From Rhizobium sp. P40RR-XXII (GTDB taxonomy: Bacteria; Pseudomonadota; Alphaproteobacteria; Rhizobiales; Rhizobiaceae), in contig NZ_JABAII010000006.1 of NCBI RefSeq assembly GCF_012641405.1, positions 186,001 to 250,000 of the forward strand: a stretch of 64,000 bases of DNA. Reading direction: 5' to 3'. The stretch's first letter is position 1. The number at the start of each line of letters is the position of its first letter. Under the pieces are notes generated by a model that made no database searches, was not told the origin of the DNA, and saw only the letters and a list, made by a program, of their open reading frames with translations. Shown in pieces: positions 37,731 through 46,980 of the stretch. The translations under genes were made by a program, and so were the position numbers.

Positions 37731-38831
37731 ATGCGTGAGGAGGCACCTCACTTGCTGCAATCAATAGATTTGCAACGCGAAACAGCACCGAATTCATCAT
37801 CACGCGCGACGGCCGTTACGTCTGGAGAACCCTCGGGCACCGACGCCCCTCCAGCGCAAGCCTTGCTCGCAGCCATCGTCGAAAGCTCCGACGACGCGAT
37901 CGTCAGCAAATCCCTTACCGGCCACATTACGAGCTGGAACCGTAGCGCCGAACGGCTTTTTGGGTATGCGGCAGTCGAGGCGATCGGACAGCACATTTCC
38001 ATTATCATCCCTGATGACCGACTTCATGAAGAAGACGTCATTATTTCCAGCATTCGCGCCGGAAAGAGAATCGAGCACTATGAAACCGTCCGCCGCCGGA
38101 AGGATGGAACCTTGCTGGATATTTCGCTGACAGTGTCGCCGGTCCGCGACAGCCACGGCACCATCGTCGGCGCTTCGAAAGTCGCACGTGACATTTCCGA
38201 GCGCAAGCGTGCCGCCGAACGCCAGGTCCTGCTGCTTCGGGAAATGAATCATAGAATCAAGAACATTTTCGCCATCGTGAGCGCAGTGATCGGATTAAGC
38301 GAGCGCACGGCAACCACGGTCCACGAACTTGCTCGCGACGTACGCGCCAGAACCAACGCATTGGCAATCGCGCACGAACTGACCCTGCAGGATATTGGGC
38401 CAACGACCTTCCAGTCGCAACAAACAACGCTCTTTGCGCTTATGAAAGCTCTTTTTGCCGCCCATCAGATCGATGGGGTCGAGCGCGTCTCGATAGATGG
38501 CGAGGACATACCGGTGCGAGGAAATATGTTGACACCACTCGCCTTGCTCCTGCACGAGTTTTCCACGAACGCCACGAAGTACGGCGCTTTATCAACGCCT
38601 GACGGCCGCATCGAGATCGACGTGCGCCATGACACTGATTTTTCGCTTGTCTGGACGGAAATCGGCGGACCGGCGGTCTATCGGCCTGACGGGCAGGGCG
38701 GCTTCGGATCGCAACTCGAAAAAGCGACCATCGGGTCACTTCAGGGTTCGATCGAGCGCGAATGGGATCCGACCGGGTTGAAGATCTCGTTGCGAATTCC
38801 CGCCACCATCCTCCGTGGAGAACAGCGCTGA
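37731..38831 (+). CDS. PAS-domain HWE/HisKA_2 sensor histidine kinase
   Basis: 366 residues: a PAS domain (about 45-150, [12 protein letters not shown] ... [17 protein letters not shown]), then an HWE/HisKA_2 kinase core. The phosphoacceptor H174 lies in [12 protein letters not shown], the N-box in [15 protein letters not shown], and the family WTE in LVWTEIGGP. No membrane segment, so it senses a cytoplasmic signal. HWE kinases commonly act on PhyR-type response regulators that release the EcfG sigma factor, so it may control the stress genes around it. The start at 37731 has GGGAGG 6 nt upstream. Confidence 0.9.
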   Translation: MREEAPHLLQSIDLQRETAPNSSSRATAVTSGEPSGTDAPPAQALLAAIVESSDDAIVSKSLTGHITSWNRSAERLFGYAAVEAIGQHISIIIPDDRLHEEDVIISSIRAGKRIEHYETVRRRKDGTLLDISLTVSPVRDSHGTIVGASKVARDISERKRAAERQVLLLREMNHRIKNIFAIVSAVIGLSERTATTVHELARDVRARTNALAIAHELTLQDIGPTTFQSQQTTLFALMKALFAAHQIDGVERVSIDGEDIPVRGNMLTPLALLLHEFSTNATKYGALSTPDGRIEIDVRHDTDFSLVWTEIGGPAVYRPDGQGGFGSQLEKATIGSLQGSIEREWDPTGLKISLRIPATILRGEQR

Positions 38832-38937
38832 GACCGTTGAGAAGCTGTAATTTACGTCCACATATATGGGAAGGAGGGCAATGGGACGAGACCCGAGTCC
38901 CGGAAAAAGCGTTGACGCAAAGCCTTCGTTTACACAG

Positions 38938-39204
38938 CTACTGGCTATGGTCGCCTCCTTCTTCTTGGATAGCCGGGTATGAGATCTCCATCAGCAATGC
39001 CAACCGCACGATGGGAAGCTTGTCGCTTCCTGCGATTTCGACAACCAGCCGTTCCCCATGCTTTTGTGGAATACCGTCAGCAGCCATTTCCGCCAATATA
39101 TTCTTTGCTTGCGCGATAGCGGACATGAGATCGGGCAGATCACAACCTTCGCCGTCATCCCATATGCAGTCGCTGTCCTGCGTCACAAAGTAGAAGGTTG
39201 TCAT
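38938..39204 (-). CDS. DUF6894 small protein
   Basis: 88 residues beginning TFYFVTQDSDCIWDDGEGCDLPDL, followed by an Ala-rich helix (AIAQAKNILAEMAADGI) and a beta segment (RLVVEIAGSDKLPIVRLALLMEI). This matches the small DUF6894 fold abundant in rhizobia. Function unknown. It converges with the kinase gene. No clear ribosome-binding site and no stress promoter detected. Confidence 0.75.
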   Translation of the reverse strand: MTTFYFVTQDSDCIWDDGEGCDLPDLMSAIAQAKNILAEMAADGIPQKHGERLVVEIAGSDKLPIVRLALLMEISYPAIQEEGGDHSQ

Positions 39205-39267
39205 GTTTAATCTCGTGCGATGCGCTACGCCGGCAGCGCATCGCCGAATGAAATGTCAACCGTTCTT

Positions 39268-39768
39268 CTACGCCGCCTTCTTTGCCTTTGCGTTCGCGGC
39301 CGTTTCCGCCAGCTTCGTAAGCTTCTGGTCGGTCGCTTTTTCCTCAGCCAGGGTCTGCTGAAGGAGAGGTACGGCGTCCTTCAAGCCAAGTTGCTTGGCC
39401 CATTCGATAAGAGTGCCGTAGCGTGCGATTTCATAATGCTCGACAGCTTGAGCCGAGGAGATTAGGCCAGCGTCGAGCGCAGGTGTGCCCTTGAACTCTT
39501 CCGTGATCTCATCGGCTTCGGCTATAATGCCCTGGATCGCTTCGCATGTCTTACCCCGTGCCGGCTTCCCAAGCATTTCGAACACCTGCTCCAGGCGTTC
39601 GACATGCGCTTGCGTTTCATCGCGATGTTGCAGAAAGCCTTGCTTGCCTTGTTCTGCCTGCGCTGCCCGCGCCATCTTGGGCAGAGCCTTGAGAATTTGC
39701 TTTTCGGCGTAGTATATGTCTTTCAGAGTGTCCAAGAACAGATCGTTCAATGTCTTCTCGGATGCCAT
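39268..39768 (-). CDS. DUF892 ferritin-like protein (YciE/YciF type)
   Basis: 166 residues of the DUF892 ferritin-like four-helix family. Iron-site carboxylates and histidines are visible: DIYYAEKQIL, HRDETQAHVERLEQVF and AVEHYEIARYGTLIEWA. It ends in a Lys/Ala-rich tail. YciF-type proteins bind two irons and are stress-induced. The ATG at 39768 has GGAGG 5 nt upstream. It lies 97 bp behind the KGG-motif gene and may share its stress promoter; YciG-YciF pairs occur together in enterobacteria too. Confidence 0.88.
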   Translation of the reverse strand: MASEKTLNDLFLDTLKDIYYAEKQILKALPKMARAAQAEQGKQGFLQHRDETQAHVERLEQVFEMLGKPARGKTCEAIQGIIAEADEITEEFKGTPALDAGLISSAQAVEHYEIARYGTLIEWAKQLGLKDAVPLLQQTLAEEKATDQKLTKLAETAANAKAKKAA

Positions 39769-39864
39769 TGATTCCTCCAACGATTATCGGTGCGTTCTTT
39801 TTGCGCGGCCGACCTTTGATAGCCTGCGGGAAAGCCGCCTGTGCGGCATTTCATGAAAACAAAA

Positions 39865-40041
39865 TCACGAGCTCTTATGGCCCTGCCGGCCGGCCTTCCC
39901 ATGTTGTTCGTGGCTGCCACCACGTGTTGCCTCTTTTGACTGCTCGTTGCGAGGTGAGGCTTGCTGCTTCGTGCCAGTATTCTTGTGGCTCTGCTGACCA
40001 GCCTTAACGTGCTGGTCATGTGAACCGCCTTGAGTTGCCAT
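39865..40041 (-). CDS. Small KGG-motif stress protein (58 aa)
   Basis: 58 residues with two related repeats, GGSHDQHVKAGQQSHKN and GGSHEQHGKAGRQGHKS, like the KGG/stress-induced repeat of YciG-type proteins. Very hydrophilic and probably disordered. AAGGAG lies 7 nt before the ATG. An EcfG-type promoter ends 50 nt upstream. Next to the DUF892 gene, echoing the yciG-yciF arrangement. Confidence 0.7.
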   Translation of the reverse strand: MATQGGSHDQHVKAGQQSHKNTGTKQQASPRNEQSKEATRGGSHEQHGKAGRQGHKSS

Positions 40042-40090
40042 GTTCTTTCTCCTTGGCTTGATTGCGAGACCTTGCCGATCTCGACTTCCA

Positions 40091-40115
40091 AACAGATGGC
40101 CAGGGCTTTGGTTCC
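40091..40115 (-). promoter_or_regulatory. EcfG-type stress promoter of the KGG-DUF892 pair
   Basis: Minus strand GGAAC (40111-40115), 16-nt spacer, TGTT (40091-40094), 50 nt before the ATG at 40041. Confidence 0.6.
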
Positions 40116-40321
40116 ACTAAGACTTTCAAAAAAATACTGTTGCTCTATTTCGACAATTGATGCTGTCAAGATGGGACGGCAGCCAGTCTGATCCGTCAAC
40201 TTCGCTATCACGAGCTGGGTATTCACCGTCCTGCGAACACCCGGCTTGCGCCTGCAATCTCAGAATTCTTCATCAACCGACGCCCTGCATGCAACCCGCC
40301 TTGCTTAAGGCTGCACTTACG

Positions 40322-42607
40322 CTACATCATTTTATCAAGCGTGATCGGCAGCTCGCGAACGCGTCTACCTGTCGCGTTAAAAACGGCATTGGCGACAGCG
40401 GCTGCCACTCCTGTGATGCCGATTTCACCGATGCCGCGTGCTCCCATTGGTGCTTGCGGATCGGCGACATCCGTGTAGATGATGTCGATCTTCGGCACAT
40501 CCATCTGCACAGGCACATGATATTCGGCAAGCGAGGCGTTGACAATGCGACCGGTCCGCTCATCGAAATTCGTCTCTTCCGTCAGTGCGAGACCAATTCC
40601 CATGACGATGCCTCCCTTGAATTGGCTGGTCGCCGTTTTGGCATTCAGAATGCGCCCGGCGTCAAATGAACCAAGAAAGCGAGTGACCCGAATTTCTCCC
40701 GTAACCTCGCTGACGCGCACTTCGCAGAATTGGGCGCCGTATGAATGCATGGAGAACGCCTGCATCTCGGCCGGCGGTAGGGCCTCGGCCTGGCAGACCA
40801 GTTCATTGCGACCGGAGCGATGGAGGATCGTTTCATACGTCTCGAAACGTTCGGCATCGTTGCGATGGCCGATCCCTCCCTCGCGCGGCTCGACATCGGC
40901 GAGCGAAAGGCCGGCGAGCGGCGAGGCATTTCCCGCGAGCTTGATCAGCTCTTCGATAAACACATCCGTCGCGGCAATGACAGCGCCACCGATCGACGCC
41001 GTCTGCGTCGAGCCTCCCGCAATGACGCCGCGAGGCAAGTCGCTATCGCCATATTCGAAGGTAATGCGATCGGCCGGAATGCCAAGTCGCGCAGCAATAT
41101 GCTGCGTCTGCGCGGTAGCAGTGCCCATTCCCATGTCGTGAACCGCGGTCGAAACCGTGACGCGGCCGTCAGCCGTGAGCTTGATACTAGCCGCAGTTCC
41201 GGGGAAACGATGGTAGGGATAGGTCGCCGTCGCGCAGCCCATACCGATCAGCCATTCTCCGTCGCGCTGCCGACGCGGCTCCGGGTTACGGCGATGCCAG
41301 CCGAATTGCTTCGCGCCCCTGTCATAGGCATCAAGCAAATGACGCGAAGAGAAGGACTTCCCGCTCGTGGGATCCTTTTCCGGCTCGATACGCTTGCGCA
41401 GTTCAACCGGATCGATCCCGAGCTTGTCGGCAAGTTCGTCCAGTGCGCATTCGAGCGCGAATGTCCCGACAGCTTCGCCCGGAGCGCGCATGAAAGTATT
41501 TGCCAGCATATCCATGTCGGCAACTTCCTGAGCAAGGCGAAATGTTTCGGCAGCATAGAGATGCCGGGCTGGAAAGGTAAACTGCTCGGGACAGGAATTA
41601 TGCAGCGTCATGGCGACGATGCCGGTATGTATGAGCGCATTCAGGGTTCCGTCGGTAGTAGCGCCCAGCGCCACCCGCTGCTCCGTCACCGTACGGCCGC
41701 CGACCAGGCGAAAGACGCCCTCGCGCGACAGCATGATCCGGACCGGACGCTGCGCGAGCTTGGCGGCCGCGCAGGCCAGGATCTGATGATCCCATAGGCA
41801 CTTGCCGCCAAAGCCTCCACCGACATACGGGGAGGTCACACGCACCTTGCTCGCATCAATGCCGAAAACCTCGGCGAGTTGCCCCGCGGTCAGATCGATC
41901 ATCTGCGTCGCATCGTGCACACGCAGTTCATCGCCTTTCCAGACGACCGTCGCGGCGTGCAGCTCGATTGCGTTATGATTGTACCGAGGCGTTCGATAAA
42001 TGTTGTCCACCTGCACGTCGGATGCCTTCAACGCGCCTTCCGCATCGCCGATTTCCAGGATGGGCGGCTCGCCGAGCAACGTGTCCAGCTGACGCGGCTT
42101 CCTCTTGGCCTCCTCAAAGGACGTAACCGCCGGCAAGGGAGCATATTTCACCACGATCAGCGATGCGGCGTGATCGGCTTGTTCCTGCGTTTCTCCGAGA
42201 ACAACCGCGACCGTCTGGCCGTTCCAATGGATTTCGTCATTCTGCATGACGGGCAGGTCGCTTGCGCCGGCGGCCGACGGCGACGACATCATCAAGGACG
42301 GCGCTTTCATTCGGGGCGCATTGCGGTAAGTCATCACGAGTACGACGCCGGGCGCCCTTTCGGCTGCAGCGGTATTAAGTTCGGTCACGCGACCCCGTGC
42401 GATCTTGCTGAAGACGAGGGCGGCGTAGCAGATGTTCTCATACGGATATTCGGCTGCAAATCGAGCCTTGCCCTGGACCTTCAGCGGCCCGTCGACCCGC
42501 GAGATCGGCCGTCCGAGCGCGCCGTGCTTGCGCAGCAATGGGTCGGATGTGACGGCTGGTTGCCAGCTGCGGGGCATTCCTTGCGGAGTGTCGGATCGTA
42601 CGCTCAT
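40322..42607 (-). CDS. paoC: PaoC-like molybdopterin subunit, aldehyde oxidoreductase
   Basis: 761-residue large subunit of the xanthine dehydrogenase family, binding the molybdenum cofactor. Key motifs: SPYVGGGFGGKCLWDHQ, RAPGEAVGTFALECALDELA, TQTASIGGA and the catalytic Glu in GARGIGEIGITG near the C-terminus. It oxidises aldehydes or a related heterocycle. No signal peptide. It overlaps the FAD subunit gene by 4 bp. The assignment to the PaoABC group rests on the FAD subunit's extra Fe-S motif. Confidence 0.88.
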   Translation of the reverse strand: MSVRSDTPQGMPRSWQPAVTSDPLLRKHGALGRPISRVDGPLKVQGKARFAAEYPYENICYAALVFSKIARGRVTELNTAAAERAPGVVLVMTYRNAPRMKAPSLMMSSPSAAGASDLPVMQNDEIHWNGQTVAVVLGETQEQADHAASLIVVKYAPLPAVTSFEEAKRKPRQLDTLLGEPPILEIGDAEGALKASDVQVDNIYRTPRYNHNAIELHAATVVWKGDELRVHDATQMIDLTAGQLAEVFGIDASKVRVTSPYVGGGFGGKCLWDHQILACAAAKLAQRPVRIMLSREGVFRLVGGRTVTEQRVALGATTDGTLNALIHTGIVAMTLHNSCPEQFTFPARHLYAAETFRLAQEVADMDMLANTFMRAPGEAVGTFALECALDELADKLGIDPVELRKRIEPEKDPTSGKSFSSRHLLDAYDRGAKQFGWHRRNPEPRRQRDGEWLIGMGCATATYPYHRFPGTAASIKLTADGRVTVSTAVHDMGMGTATAQTQHIAARLGIPADRITFEYGDSDLPRGVIAGGSTQTASIGGAVIAATDVFIEELIKLAGNASPLAGLSLADVEPREGGIGHRNDAERFETYETILHRSGRNELVCQAEALPPAEMQAFSMHSYGAQFCEVRVSEVTGEIRVTRFLGSFDAGRILNAKTATSQFKGGIVMGIGLALTEETNFDERTGRIVNASLAEYHVPVQMDVPKIDIIYTDVADPQAPMGARGIGEIGITGVAAAVANAVFNATGRRVRELPITLDKMM

Positions 42608-43593
42608 GCGGCCTCTCCCTTTAATTCATCGAGCACGGCGACAATCGTTCGTTTCGCCAACTCGATCTTGAATCCGTTATCCTTCAGGGCAACCGCCGCG
42701 GCGAGTTCGGCTTCGGCTGCCGCGCGAAAGCTTTCGACGGTGGCGGGCTCACCTTTCAGGGCCGCTTCGGCCTTTAAGGCCCGCCAGGGCTTATGCGCAA
42801 CGCCGCCGAGCGCCAAGCGGACATCGCGCACCTTGCCCGCCTCATCGATGTCCATCGCAGCGGCGACGGAGATCAAAGCGAAGGCGTAGCTCGCGCGGTC
42901 GCGCACCTTGCGGTACGTGGAGCGTCGGGCGAAGGGAAGCGGCGGAATTTCGACCGCGGTGATCAGTTCATTCGGCTGCAAGTCCGTTTCGATATCGGGC
43001 CTTTCACCGGGCAGTCTGTGCAGATCCATGAGCGGCATGCTACGCAAACCAATCGTACCCTTGAGATGTAGCCTCGCATCCAACGCGGCAAGCGCGACGG
43101 ACATGTCGGACGGATGGGTCGCGACACAGGAAGGCGAGGCGCCAAGGATCGCATGATAGCGATTGAAGCCGTCTCTGGCATCACAACCGTCACCCTGATG
43201 CCGCTTGTTGCAACGCGCGGCGTCATCATAGAAGTACCGACAGCGCGTGCGCTGCAAGATATTACCGCCGACGGTCGCCATATTGCGGATCTGGGCGCTC
43301 GCCCCGGCAAGGATGGAGCGGGTAAGCAGAGGAAAGGCCGCGCGGACATACGAATCTGCCGCGAGCGCGGTGTTCTTTGCCGCGGCGCCGATGAGAAGGC
43401 CGCCGTCAGGACGTGGTTCGATGTCGGCGGGTAGTTGCGTAATATCGATCAGCATGTCCGGGCGTTCGATATCTTCACGCATTAGATCGACGAGATTCGT
43501 GCCTCCCCCGAGATATCGTGACGCGTTACCGGCCTTGGCAAGATCGATGGCCGTATTGGCATTGGGTGCCAGCTGGTAGGAGAAAAGGTTCAT
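42604..43593 (-). CDS. paoB: PaoB-like FAD subunit with extra Fe-S motif
   Basis: 329 residues with the FAD-binding segment SRYLGGGTNLVDLM and the insertion ILQRTRCRYFYDDAARC ... GDGCDARDG ... SPSCVATHPSD. Four Cys ligate a 4Fe-4S cluster in PaoB-type (YagS) and 4-hydroxybenzoyl-CoA-reductase-like subunits, setting it apart from ordinary xanthine dehydrogenase FAD subunits. It passes electrons between the Fe-S subunit and FAD. It overlaps both neighbours by 4 bp. Confidence 0.9.
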   Translation of the reverse strand: MNLFSYQLAPNANTAIDLAKAGNASRYLGGGTNLVDLMREDIERPDMLIDITQLPADIEPRPDGGLLIGAAAKNTALAADSYVRAAFPLLTRSILAGASAQIRNMATVGGNILQRTRCRYFYDDAARCNKRHQGDGCDARDGFNRYHAILGASPSCVATHPSDMSVALAALDARLHLKGTIGLRSMPLMDLHRLPGERPDIETDLQPNELITAVEIPPLPFARRSTYRKVRDRASYAFALISVAAAMDIDEAGKVRDVRLALGGVAHKPWRALKAEAALKGEPATVESFRAAAEAELAAAVALKDNGFKIELAKRTIVAVLDELKGEAA

Positions 43594-44120
43594 GGCCGCG
43601 CCCTCCCCTTGGTCTCCGTTTCACTTTGCGCGAAGGTCTGCGAGATGGCCTCGACAATACCGTTATAGGCGCCACATCGACAGAGATTGCCGCTCATTCG
43701 TTCGCGAAGTTCAATCTCATCAAGAACGACGCTTGTCGCGGAAAGGTCCTTTGTGACGGCACTCGGCACGTTGCGGTCGACCTCATGCATCATGCCGATC
43801 GCGGAACAGAGCTGGCCCGGCGTGCAATATCCGCATTGAAAGCCTTCACATTCGACGAAAGCATGTTGCAGCGGATGAAGCGGGCCTCGTGAAGCAATGC
43901 CTTCAATCGTCGTAATACTTCGGCCTTGATACTGGACCGCAAGCGCCAGACAGGAATTGATGCGTTCACCATCGACCAAGACCGTGCAGGCGCCGCAAGC
44001 GCCTTGATCGCATCCCTTCTTTGTGCCGGTGAAGTTCAGAATATTACGCAGCAGATCGAGAAGCGATGTGCGAATATCTGCCTGCACCTCGACATTTTCA
44101 CCATTAATCGTGAACCTCAT
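43590..44120 (-). CDS. paoA: PaoA-like 2Fe-2S subunit
   Basis: 176 residues with two 2Fe-2S clusters: ferredoxin-type GCDQGACGACTVLVDGERINSC, and the C-terminal CGYCTPGQLC plus GNLCRCGAYNG. Unlike E. coli PaoA (YagT) there is no twin-arginine leader, so the complex should stay in the cytoplasm. The ATG at 44120 has GGAG 9 nt upstream; an ATG five codons earlier (44135) is also possible. A stress-type promoter lies 165 nt upstream. Confidence 0.9.
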   Translation of the reverse strand: MRFTINGENVEVQADIRTSLLDLLRNILNFTGTKKGCDQGACGACTVLVDGERINSCLALAVQYQGRSITTIEGIASRGPLHPLQHAFVECEGFQCGYCTPGQLCSAIGMMHEVDRNVPSAVTKDLSATSVVLDEIELRERMSGNLCRCGAYNGIVEAISQTFAQSETETKGRARP

Positions 44121-44284
44121 GATTCTTGTCTCCATGATGGCAACCGATGCGCTTGATATCGGGGATTAGCGTCTGGCCGGCGTTTCCCGGTGACACCCGC
44201 TCCGCGGCCGCCGGCGCCCTCGTCCGATCGCCGGAGCGTTGAACAGGCTTGCCCCTTTCGAAGCCCGGCCGCTGTCTAAGCGAG

Positions 44285-44309
44285 AACCACGCGAACGGCC
44301 AATTGTTCC
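44285..44309 (-). promoter_or_regulatory. EcfG-type stress promoter of the paoABC-like operon
   Basis: Minus strand GGAAC (44305-44309), 16-nt spacer, GGTT (44285-44288); 165 nt before the paoA start. Confidence 0.55.
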
Positions 44310-44439
44310 CAGGAGATTCCCGATGGCGAAGATTTAGATAAGGAGCGCGCCAGCGCCCGTTCCGGCTTTCACGATGTGGTTTTCACGATGCGGCCGGCAC
44401 GACGACCGGCGCGGCGGCATGACAGCGACTGGGTTCCTT

Positions 44440-44464
44440 GGAACCAGACAGGTTTATGAGAATT
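44440..44464 (+). promoter_or_regulatory. Possible EcfG-type promoter of the 49-aa gene
   Basis: GGAAC (44440-44444) followed after 18 nt by TT (44463-44464), with AATT in place of NGTT; 28 nt before the ATG at 44493. Confidence 0.35.
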
Positions 44465-44492
44465 AATTTCTTTTCAATGGGAGAACACGGCC

Positions 44493-44642
44493 ATGATCCG
44501 GAAATTGAAATCTGGCGAATATCGGCTTTACTCGCGCAAGGTCGACCCGAAGACAAATAAGCGTAAAAATCTCGGCACCTTCAAAACCCGCGAGGCCGCC
44601 GAAAAGCATGAGCGCGAGGTGCAATACTTCAAGCATCATTAG
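44493..44642 (+). CDS. 49-aa basic protein resembling an integrase-arm DNA-binding domain
   Basis: 49 residues, highly basic: MIRKLKSGEYRLYSRKVDPK, then KRKNLGTFKTREAAEKHER. The pattern of three short strands (GEYRLYSRK, KNLGTF) and a helix (REAAEKHEREVQYF) recalls the AP2-like/arm-type DNA-binding domain of phage integrases, here as a free-standing miniprotein. GGGAG lies 9 nt before the ATG. Likely nucleic-acid-binding, by analogy only. Confidence 0.65.
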   Translation: MIRKLKSGEYRLYSRKVDPKTNKRKNLGTFKTREAAEKHEREVQYFKHH

Positions 44643-44890
44643 TCGGCTGCCAACGAAACATCGGCTCGAAACATCAGGTCCCGCCGACGATCCCCCGGTC
44701 AAGAGACCGCGCGATAATAGGGCGAGCCTTTGGACGTTTGACCGATTTTGTCGTGGTCTCGCTCTGCGTTCAGTCGATTTCATTACCCCAGACGGTGATC
44801 TTGTGGGCAAAGCATGCTTTCATCTGAATGTGAGATGATTGAACTATCCCTGTTACAAAGCCGTTCCGCAGATCATAGGGCATAGGGAGC

Positions 44891-46333
44891 ATGAAGGTGG
44901 CCGAAATCGAACTTAAACTTGACCTGTCAGATCTGGAGATGGACAGGCTCGTGACGTCGGACCTTCTCGGCGAACCCGCCGAAACGGTCGAGCAGCGTTC
45001 GGTTTACTTCGATACGGATGACCGAAGGCTATTCAACGCAGGATTCACACTCCGGATCCGCCGTTCCGGTGTCGCGAGGACGCAGACGGTGAAAGCAACT
45101 GGTCCCAGCGCCTCGTTATTCGCTCGCTCGGAATGGGAGACCGCCGTCGAGACGGATGTCCCCGCCCTCGACCATACAAGCCCTCTTCTGAACCAGTTCG
45201 GCGACATCCGGGAAAGTCTGTTTCCCCAGTTCGAGATTTCCATAGAGCGTCGGATTTGGAACCTGATCGAGAACGACTCCAAGATCGAGCTCGTTGCCGA
45301 TCGGGGCACGGCCGCGGAGGCCGACCGGCAGGCGGCTATCTGCGAGATAGAGCTTGAATTGAAAGACGGTAATCCGAAGGATCTCTTTACTCTGGCGCGC
45401 AAAATCGAGGCGATCGTGCCGTTCAAGTTCGGCGTCAACTCCAAGGCCGAGCGCGGATATCGGCTGCTGGATGCGGCGCAACATGTGCATAAATCAGCGG
45501 AGATCGCACTTGAGTGGCGCTCAAGCGCCGAGGACGGCTTCCAGGCGATCGCGCAAGCCTGTTTGCGCCAATTTCGGTTGAACGAGACCGTTCTGCTGCA
45601 CCGAAGAAGCGCCGAAGCCCTTCATCAGGCGCGGGTCGCGATCCGGCGATTGCGATCGGCCATTTCGCTCTTCAGGCCGATCCTGGACGAAGAGGCGCGT
45701 CGGCTGTCCGATGAGTTCCGCTGGCTGGCTGGCGTGCTTGGCGAAGCCCGCAACACTGACGTGCTTTTGCCAAAAGCGAAAGACGGGGATCTTACGGACA
45801 GGCTGCAGAAAGTTCGCGAGGCGGCTTATGATGAGGTCGAGAACGCGCTAGGTTCGCCCCGAGCCAGAGCGCTCATGTTGGATTTCCATGAATGGCTGCA
45901 TACCGGCGCCTATCGAGACGGGCCGGCGAAAGACAAGACGATCGGCGAACAAGCAGTCGAAGCGCTCGACAAGATGCGGAAGAAGCTGAAGAAGCACGGC
46001 CGGGATCTTGCCCATGTGGGCGACGAGAAGCGGCACGAGGCTAGGAAGGACGCGAAAAAGCTACGCTACGCCGCGGAATTCTTCAAATCATTGTTCGCCG
46101 ACCACAAAAAGGCGCGCCGCCATAAGCGTTTCATCAAGGCCATGGAAGAATTGCAGGATCAGCTTGGAGCTCTGAACGATCTTGCAACCGGCCCCGACGT
46201 ATTGGACAAACACGGTCTACGAGACCACCCGGGGGCCGCGTCGGTCATTTCGCACGCCGACAAATCATCGCTGATCGCAGCCGCGCAGGCGGCCCTCGAC
46301 GACGTCCTCGACGCCAAGCGGTTCTGGCGATAG
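44891..46333 (+). CDS. CYTH-CHAD domain protein (inorganic triphosphatase-like)
   Basis: 480 residues. The N-terminal CYTH domain (1-200) carries the ExExK motif E5-I-E7-L-K9 and further charged strands (YFDTDDRRLFNAGFTLRIRR) for triphosphate and metal binding. The C-terminal CHAD domain (about 215-470) is helical with conserved His in LHQARVAIRRLRSAI and HEARKDAKKLRYAAEFF; CHAD domains bind polyphosphate. It probably hydrolyses inorganic triphosphate or acts on polyphosphate. Full length for the family. No stress promoter found upstream. Confidence 0.9.
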   Translation: MKVAEIELKLDLSDLEMDRLVTSDLLGEPAETVEQRSVYFDTDDRRLFNAGFTLRIRRSGVARTQTVKATGPSASLFARSEWETAVETDVPALDHTSPLLNQFGDIRESLFPQFEISIERRIWNLIENDSKIELVADRGTAAEADRQAAICEIELELKDGNPKDLFTLARKIEAIVPFKFGVNSKAERGYRLLDAAQHVHKSAEIALEWRSSAEDGFQAIAQACLRQFRLNETVLLHRRSAEALHQARVAIRRLRSAISLFRPILDEEARRLSDEFRWLAGVLGEARNTDVLLPKAKDGDLTDRLQKVREAAYDEVENALGSPRARALMLDFHEWLHTGAYRDGPAKDKTIGEQAVEALDKMRKKLKKHGRDLAHVGDEKRHEARKDAKKLRYAAEFFKSLFADHKKARRHKRFIKAMEELQDQLGALNDLATGPDVLDKHGLRDHPGAASVISHADKSSLIAAAQAALDDVLDAKRFWR

Positions 46334-46363
46334 CTGCTTTCACGACGATACGGCTGCATTAGC

Positions 46364-46405
46364 GAGGCCGTCGGCTTTTGAAATTCATAAAGGCCTCCGT
46401 TTTTG
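46364..46405 (+). terminator. Possible terminator after the CYTH-CHAD gene
   Basis: GAGGCC (46364-46369) pairs with GGCCTC (46392-46397) across a 22-nt loop, followed by CGTTTTT. The long loop keeps confidence low. Confidence 0.3.
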
Positions 46406-46650
46406 ATATCGCGCTCGATCCGTCACTGCAGGCCTGCCATAACATTTGACTTGGACTCATATTGGTGAGGCGTAAAATCCACCCATTGTTGCCGACCGAT
46501 CTGGTAGGCGGTGACGGGTGAAGGTAAACGCGCGCTCTGGAAGCACATGACGACCCGTATGGAACGAGCACAATTCCCAAGAGATCCGGCGCTGCGCGCC
46601 TGAGCAATTGGGCGCGCGCGTTTCTTGCCAACGAGACGTCCGTAAACCGT

Positions 46651-46845
46651 GTGGTGGAGCGGACCATCAACGTTGCTTGCGATGACCCCGAAATCCTCAA
46701 TGGCACCAATATGGACGATGCCCTGTTTGCTCTTTTGCATCGGCACGCATTGGAGGAGATCCACCTGACCGTGGCGCTGGCTTCGGGAACCGAGATGTCG
46801 ATCGTGGCGCAGCCGGACGACATTCGCAACCAGCCGTTCTGCTGA
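46651..46845 (+). CDS. Doubtful small ORF (64 aa)
   Basis: GTG-started frame of 64 codons with a plausible mixed composition (VERTINVACDDPEILNG ... EEIHLTVALASGTEMSI). The frame extends upstream to about 46525 without an ATG and has no good ribosome-binding site. It could be a remnant of a longer gene or chance. Confidence 0.25.
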   Translation: MVERTINVACDDPEILNGTNMDDALFALLHRHALEEIHLTVALASGTEMSIVAQPDDIRNQPFC

Positions 46846-46980
46846 AAATCCCGCTTCGAACCCCATGCATATCCACCGATCGCCGTATTCGGGCACGAAT
46901 GCAAATGGCTGCCCGCGAAGCGAACCGGGCGTAAAGTGCCCGGCCGCTGGTTTGTGAGATTTCACGTCGCCGCGATAGGT

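Larger units (their letters stand above)
44121..44492. other. Divergent regulatory region with two stress-type promoters
   Basis: 372 bp without a gene between the leftward aldehyde oxidoreductase operon and the rightward 49-aa gene. It holds the minus-strand promoter at 44285-44309 and a weaker plus-strand site at 44440-44464. The part next to paoA is GC-rich. Confidence 0.5.

Noticed and set aside
43590..44135. Possible export of the PaoA-like subunit
   Set aside because: Neither the 44135 nor the 44120 start gives a twin-arginine or Sec leader, so a periplasmic call is not supported.
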